Below, in pieces: positions 33,044 through 42,092 of a stretch of 64,000 nucleotides of DNA. The DNA is taken from contig CAYLXK010000006.1 in the NCBI GenBank assembly GCA_964387685.1, forward strand, positions 62,001 to 126,000. Reading direction: 5' to 3'. How positions within the stretch are numbered: the stretch's first letter is position 1; every line of letters begins with the position of its first letter. Under the pieces are notes generated by a model. The model was given only the letters and a program-made list of their open reading frames with translations. It was not told the DNA's origin and did no database searches. The translations under genes were made by a program, and so were the position numbers. Source of the stretch: Bryobacter sp964387685 (lineage in GTDB: Bacteria; Acidobacteriota; Terriglobia; Bryobacterales; Bryobacteraceae).

Positions 33044-35059
33044 GTGAAAACCATTCGCGCCCTTTCTCTATTCCTACCGACGCTTTTTCTGATGGGGGAA
33101 CCGCCCATGAAGAGCGGCGTCGACCCAAACGTGATCGATAAAGCCTGTAAGCCCTGCGACGATTTTTGGCGTTATGCCAGCGGGGCGTGGATGGACGCGA
33201 ATCCCATTCCGCCCAGCCAATCCTCCTGGGGCCCGATGGCCGCCATTAACGATCAAAACCGCGAACGCCTGAAGGTGATTCTGGACACGGCGGCGATGGC
33301 TAAGGCCGCAAAGGGTACCAACGACCAGAAGCTCGGCGACCTCTATGGCGCCTGCATGGACGAGGAACGCGCCGAGAAGCTGGGCTGGCAGCCGCTGGCG
33401 AAAGACCTGGACGCGATTGCCAAGGTGGCAAACGCGAAGGAACTGGCGCGGCTGTTGGAGGCACGGCAGAAGGAGAACCCCATCGGGCCCTTCGCGGTGG
33501 CGGCGTCTCCCAACGTAAAGAACACGGAAGAGACGATCGTGGGCGTGGTGCCGACGGGGTTGAGTCTGCCGGAGCGGGATTTCTATTTCAAGAGCGACGA
33601 GCGGACGGTGAAGGTACGGGAGGAATTCCTGGGCTATGCGGCTAGGATCCTGACGCTGGGCGGGTCGAGCGAGGGAGCCGAGGAGGCCAAGAAGATTCTG
33701 GCGCTCGAGACCAAGATGGCCGAGCCGATGTTGACGAATGTGGCCCGGCGCGATCCGTATGCTTCGTATCACCCCGTGGGATTGAAGGGGTTGAGCGAGC
33801 TGACGCCAAGTGTGAACTGGCAAGGCATCTTGACGTCGCTGGGGATCCCCGAGGGGACGATGGTGAACGTGAGCCAGCCGGAATACATGAAGGCGCTGGA
33901 AAAGCTGATGGCGGAGACGCCAATCGATACCTGGAAGCTATGGCTGCGCTGGAAGACGTTGAGCGGCGCGGCGCAGTATTTGAGCAAGGCATTCGTCGAT
34001 GAGAGCTTCCGCTTTAACTCAACGGTGTTGAACGGCGTGCGGGAGCAGCAGCCGCGCTGGAAGCGTTGCGTGAATTTGGTGGACGGCTCGCTGGGCGATG
34101 CGCTGGGCGAGAAGTATGTGGCAAAACACTTTCCGCCCGCGGCCAAGGCCAAGATGATGGCGATGGTGGAAAATATTCGCGCCACGCTGAAGGAAGAACT
34201 CGAAGCCGCCGAATGGCTGAGCCCGGAGACGCGCGCGGCGGCGGTGAAGAAGCTGGCGAGCTTCCGGCCCAAGATCGGCTATGCGGACCGCTGGCGGGAC
34301 TATTCACCGGTGACGATTGACCGGGGGGATTTGATCGCCAGCCTGCGCAGCGCCGGGAGCGCCAACCGCAGGCACGTGCTGGCCAAAGTTGGCAAGCCGC
34401 GGGACCGTAACGATTGGGGCATGACGCCGCCAACCGTCAACGCTTATTACAGCCCAACGCAGAACGAAATCGCCTTTCCGGCCGGGATTCTGCAAGCGCC
34501 CTTATTTGACATGGATGCCGACGATGCCGCCAACTACGGCGCAGCAGGTGCGGTGATCGGGCACGAGATGGGACATGGCTTTGACGATCAAGGTTCCAAG
34601 TTCGACGCTGACGGGAACTTAAAGAATTGGTGGACCGATGCCGACCGGAAGAACTTTGACGAGCGGGCGGCGTGTTTTGTCGAACAGTTCAATACTCTCG
34701 ATGTAGGCCCCGGATTGCGGCACAATGGCAAGCTGGTCTTGGGCGAGGCGATGGGCGATCTGGGCGGATTGAAGCTGGCCCATAAGGCCTACCGCCGGAG
34801 TTTGCGCGGCAAGCCGGAGCCGGCGCCGATGGATGGGTTTACGGGCGACCAGCGATTTTTCCTGGCCTTCGCGAGGGTGTGGGGCACGCAACTGCGGGAG
34901 CAGGCGGTGCGGCTGAGACTGGCCACCGACCCGCATCCGATCGCCAAGTGGCGCGCGATTGGAACGCTGCAGAATATGCCGGAGTTCCACAAGGCGTTTG
35001 GCTGCAAAGAGGGGGACTTCATGGTGCGGCCGGCGGCGCGGCAATGTAAGTTGTGGTAG
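33044..35059 (+). CDS. M13-family zinc metallopeptidase (neprilysin-like)
   Basis: 671 residues with a signal peptide-like N-terminus. Catalytic HEMGHGFDDQG (HExxH) near residue 508 and the downstream GEAMGDLGGLK (ExxxD) supply the zinc site; NAYYSPTQNEIAFPAGILQ precedes them, as in PepO and neprilysin. The N-terminal M13_N domain covers about 40-430. Start GTG 33044 with AAGGGG at a suitable distance. It ends CKLW at the C-terminus, and a copy of this tail is found 476 bases downstream (35534-35566). Confidence 0.94.
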   Translation: MKTIRALSLFLPTLFLMGEPPMKSGVDPNVIDKACKPCDDFWRYASGAWMDANPIPPSQSSWGPMAAINDQNRERLKVILDTAAMAKAAKGTNDQKLGDLYGACMDEERAEKLGWQPLAKDLDAIAKVANAKELARLLEARQKENPIGPFAVAASPNVKNTEETIVGVVPTGLSLPERDFYFKSDERTVKVREEFLGYAARILTLGGSSEGAEEAKKILALETKMAEPMLTNVARRDPYASYHPVGLKGLSELTPSVNWQGILTSLGIPEGTMVNVSQPEYMKALEKLMAETPIDTWKLWLRWKTLSGAAQYLSKAFVDESFRFNSTVLNGVREQQPRWKRCVNLVDGSLGDALGEKYVAKHFPPAAKAKMMAMVENIRATLKEELEAAEWLSPETRAAAVKKLASFRPKIGYADRWRDYSPVTIDRGDLIASLRSAGSANRRHVLAKVGKPRDRNDWGMTPPTVNAYYSPTQNEIAFPAGILQAPLFDMDADDAANYGAAGAVIGHEMGHGFDDQGSKFDADGNLKNWWTDADRKNFDERAACFVEQFNTLDVGPGLRHNGKLVLGEAMGDLGGLKLAHKAYRRSLRGKPEPAPMDGFTGDQRFFLAFARVWGTQLREQAVRLRLATDPHPIAKWRAIGTLQNMPEFHKAFGCKEGDFMVRPAARQCKLW

Positions 35060-35213
35060 CCGAGCAGAAACGGACTGCAAGTGAAGTTTGAGAGAACTCC
35101 GTTTACGCTGATGTCCGATAGCGGCGTCGATCGCGGAAAATAGAGAGGACGAAATCGTTCTTCGGGTCTCGACACTGACGCGAGGGGAGTGCTGGCAAAA
35201 AAGCAATCTTTGT

Positions 35214-35378
35214 CTAGCAAAGCCCCGGGCTCAATGCCCGTTGGCATTCGAATGAGGAACCGCGCTTCCTGTTTGGCGGGCCCAATGCGGCCATTTCAAT
35301 AGCGACTACGAACTGATCGTAGTAGGCTTCCATGCGTGGCTGAATGACCGAGGACGGGCGATTGAAGATAGGCCACAT
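35214..35378 (-). other. Short open frame of unknown status in a relic-rich gap
   Basis: A 54-codon minus-strand frame from ATG 35378 to TAG 35214, with a protein-like composition (MWPIFNRPSSVIQP, then MEAYYDQFVVAIEMAALG). No family recognised and no ribosome site. It lies in the 542-base gap after the M13 gene (35060-35601), beside two recognisable gene remnants, so it may also be a remnant. Confidence 0.2.
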
Positions 35379-35450
35379 ACGAAGTATCTTTAGTTTGTTG
35401 ACTCAGTGACCGTATGCGGGTTCTCAATTGGCCACCGAGCGCCAGACCCC

Positions 35451-35510
35451 GCGGGTTTTGAGAACGAGTTCGCTTTCGGTGCGCGGGATAGACGAGCCGA
35501 TTTCCACTAC
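35451..35510 (-). pseudogene. Relic of the TIGR01777 epimerase 3' region
   Basis: Translated on the minus strand this reads VVEIGSSIPRTESELVLKTR, closely matching the near-C-terminal MIEIGAFFLRTESELVLKSR of the epimerase gene at 38822-39796. The DNA is also similar (for example ACGAGTTCGCTTTC in both). The rest of the gene is missing here. Confidence 0.7.
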
Positions 35511-35533
35511 CAAAATGCGGCGAGTGAGTCGAT

Positions 35534-35566
35534 GTGCGCCCGGCGGCGCGTCAGTGTAAGTTGTGG
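35534..35566 (+). pseudogene. Relic of the M13 peptidase C-terminal codons
   Basis: In frame it reads VRPAARQCKLW, identical in protein to the last 11 residues of the M13 gene upstream. The DNA of this stretch and its flanks differs at about four of 36 positions. No stop follows immediately (next codon TCG), so it is a fragment. Confidence 0.7.
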
Positions 35567-35575
35567 TCGCAGGTG

Positions 35576-35602
35576 GGGGGATGTGATAGTATCCCCCGCA
35601 AA
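35576..35602 (+). promoter_or_regulatory. Inverted repeat with -10-like element just before the receptor start
   Basis: GGGGGAT (35576-35582) and ATCCCCC (35591-35597) form a perfect 7-bp inverted repeat whose loop contains GATAGT (35585-35590). The ATG at 35602 is 11 bases after that hexamer and has no Shine-Dalgarno site. TTGTGG at 35561-35566 could be a -35 box with 18-base spacing. It could be an operator, or a hairpin at the start of a leaderless message. Confidence 0.4.
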
Positions 35603-38600
35603 TGGTCTCGATACGCGGGTATGCACTTTTCTTCCTGACGCTCGCCGTTGGTTGGGCGCAGGTTTCATCCGGCACGATCACAGGAACGGTTAACGACGGC
35701 ACGGGCGCGCGGGTGGCCAAGGCCAAATTGCGCCTGGTGAATTTGGATACGAATGTGGCGAGCGCCGCCGAGTCGAATGAACAAGGGGAGTACACGTTTC
35801 CCCTGATTCCGTCGGGACGCTATTCTCTGCGCGTGGAGCAGACGGGCTTTCAGACGGCGATCACGCGGGAGGTGACGGTCGAACTGGGCCGCACGATCCG
35901 CCTGGACTATACCTTGCAATTGGGGCAGACCACGGAATCGGTGGTCGTGACGTCGGCTACGCCATTGCTCGACAGCGAAACGTCGACGGTAGGCCAATTC
36001 ATCGAGAACAAGACGATTGCCGACATGCCGCTGAACGGGCGGCGGATCGGCGATTTGATGGGCTTGGCGGGGAACGCGATCTATATCTCGGGAGACGTGA
36101 TTCGGCCCCGGGTGGCGATTGCGGGGGGACGCGCGGACCAACAGCAGTGGCTGCTAGACGGAGTTAACGCGTCGAATGTGGCGTTGGAAGCGCCGCAGGC
36201 TTTGTTTAACCCGCCGGTTGAATCGGTGCAAGAGATCCGGATTCAGCAAAGCGGGTATTCGGCGGAATTCGGGAATTCTTCGAGCGGCGTGATTCTAACG
36301 ACGACTAAATCGGGCGATAACCGCCTGCGGGGCAACGCCTACGAATATCTACGCAACGACCGTTTGGATGCGCGGAACTTTTTTGCCGCATCGAGGCCGC
36401 CGTTGCGCTGGAACACGTTTGGCTTCACGTTGGGTGGGCCTATCTCGATCCCGAAGCTGTACAACGGCAAGAATCGCAGTTTCTTTTTTACCTCTCTGGA
36501 ATGGCAACGGCAGCGAATTGGCGTCGTGCGGCTGCTGACCGTGCCGACGAACGCGGAAAGGAACGGCGATTTCTCGGGGACGCGCACGGCGGCCGGGCAG
36601 CAGCTGACGATTTTCGATCCCAACACATCACCCCGCGCCCCTTTCCCTGGCAATGTAATTCCGCCTAACCGGATCGATCCGGTGGGTAAGGCCCTGGCGT
36701 CCTTTTTGCCGGAAGCGAATCGCACTCCCACGAACGCGGCCGGAGCCAATAACTTCAATGCCAACGCGTCCAACGGGCTGAACATCACGACGTCGACCTC
36801 GAAGTTCGACCACATTTTCAACGACAACAACCGGATCAACGTACGCTATTTGCTGCACGATTTCCCCACTTTTTCTACAGCCGTGTACCCCACGCCGGCC
36901 GCCGATCCGAACTCCAACACGCAGGCAAGACGAGCCTATTCGACGATGGTGAACTACATCCGCAACCTGCGGCCCACGCTGTTGAACGACTTGCGATTCA
37001 ACTGGCAACCGCGCTTCTTCATCTTTAGCTCTACCGGTCTAGGGGAGGGTTGGCCGACGCGAATCGGGCTGCGAGGCGTGGACGACCGGGCCTTTCCGCG
37101 GGTCGCGGCAACGGGCTACGCAGCACTGGGCAACACGAATCATGAACGCATCCAGCAGCCGATTTGGGATTTGCACTTGGTGGACGGATTGAGCTGGTTC
37201 CGCGGCAAACATGCGATCAAGATCGGCGGCGAGTACCGATGGGGGCGCAACCAGGATATTTTCAACCAGCAGATCAGCGGCCAATTCAACTTCGCACCAC
37301 AGCCGACGGCGCTGACGGGCAATGCGAACTCGGGGAACGGGATTGCGAGCCTGCTGGTGGGCTTTCCGAACTCGGCCAGCGTGTTGTCCACCCAGCCGCT
37401 GGACCGGCGCCAGGCCTACTACGCGCTTTATGTGCAGGACGATTACAAGTTGGCGCCGAACCTGACGGTGAATATTGGCATACGTTGGGAAGCCCACACG
37501 CCGCGCGTAGACGCCAACGACCGTCAGAACGGCTTCGACTTTAATGCAATTAACCCGGTCAGTAACACGCCGGGGGTGATTACTTTCGCGAGCCGGGACG
37601 GGGCGCCGCGCGAGGTATATCGCGGCGACTACAACAATTTCGCGCCGCGGATCGGCCTAGCCTGGAAGCCCTTTGGCAGCGCCAAGACGGTGGTGCGCTC
37701 GTCGTACGGGGTGTTTTTTGGACCGCCGGTGCCGGGCTCCAACAATACCGCGGCGGGATTTGAGGTATCCGGTAGTTTCCAAACTCCGGACAACGGCATC
37801 ACGCCGCCCTTTCTTCTGCGCAATGGCGTGCCGCCGCTACCAAGTACGGCAAACCTAGGGCCGGGATTCGGGGCGGTGCGGCCGGGCCAAGCGGTGGCCT
37901 TCTCGCCGGCATTTATTGAAGAAGACCGGCAGTTGGGCTACACGCAGCAATGGAATTTGTCGTTGCAGCGCGAAGTGGGCTGGAACTCCGTCGTGGAACT
38001 TAGCTATACCGGCACGGTGGGACATCGCTTAAATGGCCCCAATACGAATATCAATCAGGTGAGGCCGGAACTCTTGGCCGCGGGCAACGCGCAAATCCGG
38101 CGGCCCTATCCGCAGTTTGGCAACATCGTCTCGACGGCGCCGATGTGGGGCAATTCGAGTTACCACTCGATGAACGCGAAGCTGGAGAAGCGCTTTTCGA
38201 GCGGGTTGAATTTACTGACGAACTACACGTGGTCGAAGTTTATCGACGACGTGGCCAATGGCTTCGAGAACGGGAACATACCCGGCGGCATCCAGAACTT
38301 CTACAACCGGCAAAACGAGAAGTCGCTTTCGGGCAACGATGTGCGGCACCGCTTGTCGATGAGTTCCGTATACGAATTGCCCTGGGGGCGGAATCGGCGC
38401 TGGCTTAATCAAGGCTTTGCGGCTTCTGTGCTGGGAGGCTGGAACCTGGGCGGGATCTTGACGCTCCAAGCGGGTTCGCCGGTGGGGGCGACGACGCAGA
38501 CGAATACTTTGAACGCGTTCAATCCTGGAGCGCAGCGCGCCAATATTCTGCGGCCTGCGGATCTGCCGAAGGAAGAGCGGCGCGTGGAACGCTGGTTTGA

Positions 38601-38877
38601 CACAAGCGCCTTTGCCCTGCCTGCGCCCTTTACGTTCGGCAATTCCGCCCGGGCGGCGACGACCGGACCGGGCCTAGTGAACTTGGATATGAGTCTGATC
38701 AAGAACTTCGCCTTCACCGAACGAATCAACCTCCAGTTCCGGCTAGAGAGCTTCAACGTGGCCAACCGGGCGAATTTTGAGGAGCCGGGCAGCGCGCTGG
38801 GCGCGCCAAACTTCGGGGTGATTACGGCTGCGAAGGCGGCGCGAACGAATCAGTTGGGACTGAAGCTGGCTTTCTAA
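35602..38877 (+). CDS. Oar-type TonB-dependent receptor (second)
   Basis: 1,091 residues. A signal peptide (MVSIRGYALFFLTLAVGWAQ) is followed by the regulatory beta-sandwich (GTITGTVNDGTGARVAKAKL) near 25-110, a plug-like region with MPLNGRRIGDL, and a long barrel that ends in LGLKLAF with a terminal Phe. Same architecture as the receptor at 12939-16355. The start ATG is the only good one and lies at a leaderless-type distance from a -10-like element. Its last 56 bases overlap the convergent epimerase gene. Substrate unknown. Confidence 0.92.
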   Translation: MVSIRGYALFFLTLAVGWAQVSSGTITGTVNDGTGARVAKAKLRLVNLDTNVASAAESNEQGEYTFPLIPSGRYSLRVEQTGFQTAITREVTVELGRTIRLDYTLQLGQTTESVVVTSATPLLDSETSTVGQFIENKTIADMPLNGRRIGDLMGLAGNAIYISGDVIRPRVAIAGGRADQQQWLLDGVNASNVALEAPQALFNPPVESVQEIRIQQSGYSAEFGNSSSGVILTTTKSGDNRLRGNAYEYLRNDRLDARNFFAASRPPLRWNTFGFTLGGPISIPKLYNGKNRSFFFTSLEWQRQRIGVVRLLTVPTNAERNGDFSGTRTAAGQQLTIFDPNTSPRAPFPGNVIPPNRIDPVGKALASFLPEANRTPTNAAGANNFNANASNGLNITTSTSKFDHIFNDNNRINVRYLLHDFPTFSTAVYPTPAADPNSNTQARRAYSTMVNYIRNLRPTLLNDLRFNWQPRFFIFSSTGLGEGWPTRIGLRGVDDRAFPRVAATGYAALGNTNHERIQQPIWDLHLVDGLSWFRGKHAIKIGGEYRWGRNQDIFNQQISGQFNFAPQPTALTGNANSGNGIASLLVGFPNSASVLSTQPLDRRQAYYALYVQDDYKLAPNLTVNIGIRWEAHTPRVDANDRQNGFDFNAINPVSNTPGVITFASRDGAPREVYRGDYNNFAPRIGLAWKPFGSAKTVVRSSYGVFFGPPVPGSNNTAAGFEVSGSFQTPDNGITPPFLLRNGVPPLPSTANLGPGFGAVRPGQAVAFSPAFIEEDRQLGYTQQWNLSLQREVGWNSVVELSYTGTVGHRLNGPNTNINQVRPELLAAGNAQIRRPYPQFGNIVSTAPMWGNSSYHSMNAKLEKRFSSGLNLLTNYTWSKFIDDVANGFENGNIPGGIQNFYNRQNEKSLSGNDVRHRLSMSSVYELPWGRNRRWLNQGFAASVLGGWNLGGILTLQAGSPVGATTQTNTLNAFNPGAQRANILRPADLPKEERRVERWFDTSAFALPAPFTFGNSARAATTGPGLVNLDMSLIKNFAFTERINLQFRLESFNVANRANFEEPGSALGAPNFGVITAAKAARTNQLGLKLAF

Positions 38878-39796
38878 ACAGCAGCTCTTGGGCGGCCTGG
38901 GGCCAGTGGGGATAGTCGAAGTGGAAGCCGGATTCGAGGAGGCGGGTGGGGAGGACCCATCGGGACTTGAGGACGAGTTCGCTTTCCGTACGTAGGAAGA
39001 AGGCGCCGATTTCGATCATCCAGGAAGTAGCCGGGAGGCCAATGGGTTGGCCGGCGGCCTGCCGTAGGACGCGGAAGAATTCGCGGTTGGGAAGGGGGAA
39101 GGGGCTGGTCAGATTCACGGGGCCGTCGAGGTCTTCGCGCTCGATCAGAAAATCGACCGCACGGCAAAAGTCGAACTCATGGATCCAAGAGATGTATTGT
39201 CGGCCGGAGGCGATCGTACCGCCAAGGCCGAGTCGTACTAACGTGCGGAGGACGTCGAAGATGCTGCCGGCGTCGGGGCTCATGGTCATGGCTGAGCGCA
39301 GGGCGACGCGGCGAGTGAAGGGCAGGGAAGGGGCGAAGAGTTCGTACTCCCAGGACTTGGCGACGTCGATGGAGAAATTCCAGGCGGAGGGCGCGCCGGG
39401 TTCGTTGCCGCCGAGCTCGCCGGTGGCTTCGTCTTGCGGACGGCCGAGAGCGTGGCGATAGATGGTGGCGGTGGAGGCGTTGAGCCAGACGCGCGGCGGG
39501 CGCTTAGCGGCGGCGAGGGCTTGGCCAAGGATGCGTGTGGAGAACACGCGGGAATCCATGATTTGGCGTCGGTTTTCCTGGTGGTATCGGCAATCGACGC
39601 TGCGGCCGGCGAGGTTGATGAGCACATCGGTTTCGTCGAGCCACGCGGACCACGGGCCTAGAGAGCGCCCGTCCCAGGCTGCGGACGGGTCGCGGCGGGA
39701 GAGAATGCGGACGTGGTCTCCCTTTTTGGAGAACCAGCGCGACAGAGCGGCGCCGACGTGACCGCTGCCGCCGACCAAAAGTATGCGGCGTCCCAT
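38822..39796 (-). CDS. TIGR01777-family epimerase/dehydrogenase (SDR)
   Basis: About 324 residues with the NAD(P)-binding motif GRRILLVGGSGHVGAAL (GxxGxxG), a TDVLINLAGRSVDCRY segment and WIHEFDFCRAVDFL, a pattern typical of TIGR01777 (YfcH-like) proteins. The C-terminal part carries the segment also found as a relic at 35451-35510. The reaction of this group is not known. ATG 39796 is chosen because the Rossmann motif starts at once; the next upstream ATG would overlap the divergent gene start. Only 34 bases separate it from the divergent gene at 39831. Confidence 0.87.
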   Translation of the reverse strand: MGRRILLVGGSGHVGAALSRWFSKKGDHVRILSRRDPSAAWDGRSLGPWSAWLDETDVLINLAGRSVDCRYHQENRRQIMDSRVFSTRILGQALAAAKRPPRVWLNASTATIYRHALGRPQDEATGELGGNEPGAPSAWNFSIDVAKSWEYELFAPSLPFTRRVALRSAMTMSPDAGSIFDVLRTLVRLGLGGTIASGRQYISWIHEFDFCRAVDFLIEREDLDGPVNLTSPFPLPNREFFRVLRQAAGQPIGLPATSWMIEIGAFFLRTESELVLKSRWVLPTRLLESGFHFDYPHWPQAAQELLFRKPASVPTDSFAPPSQP

Positions 39797-39830
39797 ACCA
39801 GATGGGATTCGGTAGCGATAAGATCGGCTC

Positions 39831-40313
39831 ATGCAAAGTTTGGATCGGCGGGATTTTGTGGCGCTGGCGGCGCTAGCGGCCACTGGGAGCGCCGTGCCGC
39901 TGACCTTCTTTTCGGCGGAAGAGGCCAAGTGGGTTGAGGCGCTGATGGCCTGCATTATTCCCACGGACGATGCGCCGGGGGCCAAAGAAGCGGGGTGCCT
40001 TTACTATCTCGACCATCAACTGCAAGGGGCGCTCTCGCGCTTTGGTGGGGCCTACCGGGACGGGCTGGCCACATTCCGAAAAGGGCATCCCGACTTCCTG
40101 TCGCTGGGCGCGAAGGAGCAGGTGGTGCGGCTCGAAGCGCTGGGGCGGAATGCGTTTTTCGAAATGCTGATCGACCATACGATGCAGGGTTACTACGGCA
40201 GCCCGGAGCATGGCGGCAACCGGGATGAGGTGAGCTGGAAGATGCTCAAGATCGAGAGGTATATGGGGGCGGGCGAGTGGGGACAGGAAGGAAAGCACGG
40301 TCATGGCGCTTGA
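39831..40313 (+). CDS. Gluconate 2-dehydrogenase subunit 3-like protein
   Basis: 160 residues with a Tat-like N-terminus (LDRRDFVALAALAATGSA) and a body of the gluconate dehydrogenase gamma/subunit 3 family (VEALMACIIPTDDAPGAKEAG, then FFEMLIDHTMQGYYGSPEHGGNR). It forms the small partner of a membrane or periplasmic GMC oxidoreductase, encoded directly downstream with an 11-base overlap. A GATAAG at 39817-39822, 8 bases before the ATG, and lack of a ribosome site suggest a leaderless start. Confidence 0.9.
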   Translation: MQSLDRRDFVALAALAATGSAVPLTFFSAEEAKWVEALMACIIPTDDAPGAKEAGCLYYLDHQLQGALSRFGGAYRDGLATFRKGHPDFLSLGAKEQVVRLEALGRNAFFEMLIDHTMQGYYGSPEHGGNRDEVSWKMLKIERYMGAGEWGQEGKHGHGA

Positions 40314-41958
40314 TCCGGTGGATGCTGTCATTGTCGGCGCGGGCGGGGGAGGCGGCGTAGTGGCTTATGAACTCGCGCGGGCTGGTTGGAATGTGGTGCT
40401 GCTGGAGCGCGGGAGGCAGCAGAATTTCGCCGAGACGAGGCATCTGGAACTGCGCTCGCAGCGCACGACGGTGCTGGGCAACGCCTTCGGTCCGGACGAT
40501 GAGCGGCATCCCAGGGTGCGGCGGAACGAACGTGGCGAATGGGTGAAGGTGCGGCCGAGCGAAGGGGGCTATAACAACATTGCGGCGGTGGTGGGCGGGG
40601 GCACGTTGAGCTATGGCGCGATGGCGTGGCGCTTTCATCCCAAGGATTTCCGGATGAAGTCGACCTACGGCGCGCCGGAGAATTCGACGCTGGAGGACTG
40701 GCCGATTTCCTACGAGGACTTAGCGCCGTACTACGAGCGCGCGGAGTGGGAGATTGGGGTGAGCGGCAAGGGCGGCGCGAATCCGTTTGATGGGCCGAGA
40801 GCAAAAGAATACCCGATGCCGCCGCTGCCTTTCAACAAGGAGGCGTCGCTCTTAGCCAAGGCGGCGCGGGGGCTGGGGCTGCACCCGTTTCCGATTCCGA
40901 TGGCGATCAATTCGGTGCCCTATGGGGGCCGGGAGGCTTGCGTACAATGCCCCCATTGCGTGGGCTTCCGTTGCGAAGTGGAGGCGAAGAGCTCGACGGC
41001 GGTGACGGTGATTCCGAGAGCGATTGCGACGGGGAACTGCCGTTTGCGGACGCAGTGCGTGGTTAAGGAAATCTTGACCGATGCCAAGGGCAACGCGCGA
41101 GCGGTGGCTTACTTCGACGCGGAGGGTCAGTTGCAGGAACAGCCGGCCAAGGTGGTGGTGGTGGCGTGCGGGGCGACGGAGACGGCGCGGCTTCTTTTGA
41201 ATTCGAAATCGAAGCTTCATCCGCAGGGATTGGGCAACCGCTACGACTGGGTGGGCCGGAATCTGCAAGGGCATGCGTATTCGGGAGCGTTTGGACTATT
41301 CGCTGAAGAGACATGGGACGGTTTGGGGCCGGGAGCCCGCGTTGCCATTGGCGACTATAGCCATGGGAACCCGGGCGTGGTGGGCGGGGCGATGCTGGCG
41401 AATGAATTCATTCGTATGCCGTATTTGTTTGCGCGGAGCACGCGGCCGCCGGGCGCGCCGCGCTGGGGCCAGGCGCATAAAGATTTCCAGCGGCAGTTCT
41501 ACCGGCGCAGCGTCGGCTTTAAAGGGCCAGTGCAGGAGGTGCCGAACTGGACGGCGCGCGTGGAGATCGACCCGAATGTGCGGGACGCCTGGGGTATTCC
41601 GGTTTTGCGCTTGAGTGGGGAAAGGCACGCCGAGGACTTGAAGACGGGGCGCTTTCTGGCGGAGAAGGCCGCCGTGGTCTTGAAGGCGGCCGGGGCGACC
41701 GAGGTTTGGACGACGACGCCGGGCCGCGGGCTTTCCGGTGGACAGCATCAGGCAGGGACAGCGAGGATGAGCAAGGACGCCAAGATGGGCGCGACCGATC
41801 CAAATTGCCGGCTGCACGATGTGGACAACGTGTTTGTTGCCGACGGGAGCCCGCATGTGACGAATGGCGGGTTTAACCCGTCGTTGACGATTCAGGCGCT
41901 GGCGTTCCGGACGGGGGAGTACCTGTCGAAATTAGGAATAGTTAATAAGCGGATCTAG
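40303..41958 (+). CDS. GMC-family FAD oxidoreductase (gluconate dehydrogenase-type large subunit)
   Basis: 551 residues. The N-terminal FAD motif is VDAVIVGAGGGGGVVAYELARA, and the C-terminal region shows the GMC signature with QHQAGTARMSKDAKMGA, then VFVADGSPHVTNGGFNPSLTIQALA. A Cys-rich stretch CVQCPHCVGFRC lies near residue 215. With the subunit 3 protein it should oxidise a sugar or polyol and pass electrons to a cytochrome; no cytochrome c gene is adjacent. The substrate cannot be named. Confidence 0.9.
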   Translation: MALDPVDAVIVGAGGGGGVVAYELARAGWNVVLLERGRQQNFAETRHLELRSQRTTVLGNAFGPDDERHPRVRRNERGEWVKVRPSEGGYNNIAAVVGGGTLSYGAMAWRFHPKDFRMKSTYGAPENSTLEDWPISYEDLAPYYERAEWEIGVSGKGGANPFDGPRAKEYPMPPLPFNKEASLLAKAARGLGLHPFPIPMAINSVPYGGREACVQCPHCVGFRCEVEAKSSTAVTVIPRAIATGNCRLRTQCVVKEILTDAKGNARAVAYFDAEGQLQEQPAKVVVVACGATETARLLLNSKSKLHPQGLGNRYDWVGRNLQGHAYSGAFGLFAEETWDGLGPGARVAIGDYSHGNPGVVGGAMLANEFIRMPYLFARSTRPPGAPRWGQAHKDFQRQFYRRSVGFKGPVQEVPNWTARVEIDPNVRDAWGIPVLRLSGERHAEDLKTGRFLAEKAAVVLKAAGATEVWTTTPGRGLSGGQHQAGTARMSKDAKMGATDPNCRLHDVDNVFVADGSPHVTNGGFNPSLTIQALAFRTGEYLSKLGIVNKRI

Positions 41959-42060
41959 GCCAAAGAGGGATTCGTATTTTCTTCTGAGCCACCCCAGAGG
42001 GTGCTCGCGCGTAATGGTTAGTGCTCGCTAACAGAATCTGCAACCGATTTGCGGATCGGC

Positions 42061-42092
42061 TAATCTAACCGTGCAAGGGATACTGTCAGATA
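42061..42092 (+). promoter_or_regulatory. Candidate -10 box and ribosome site of the second Ser/Thr kinase gene
   Basis: TAATCT (42061-42066) is followed by a purine-rich AAGGGA (42075-42080) and then ATG at 42092. These support ATG 42092 over the in-frame GTG at 42071. No good -35 box is visible. Confidence 0.35.

Noticed and set aside
34619..35206. 195-codon minus-strand frame over the end of the M13 gene
   Set aside because: Overlaps a gene with clear catalytic residues; no domain of its own.
35060..35601. tRNA or small RNA gene in the 542-base gap
   Set aside because: No cloverleaf or T-arm sequence seen; the gap is explained in part by gene relics.
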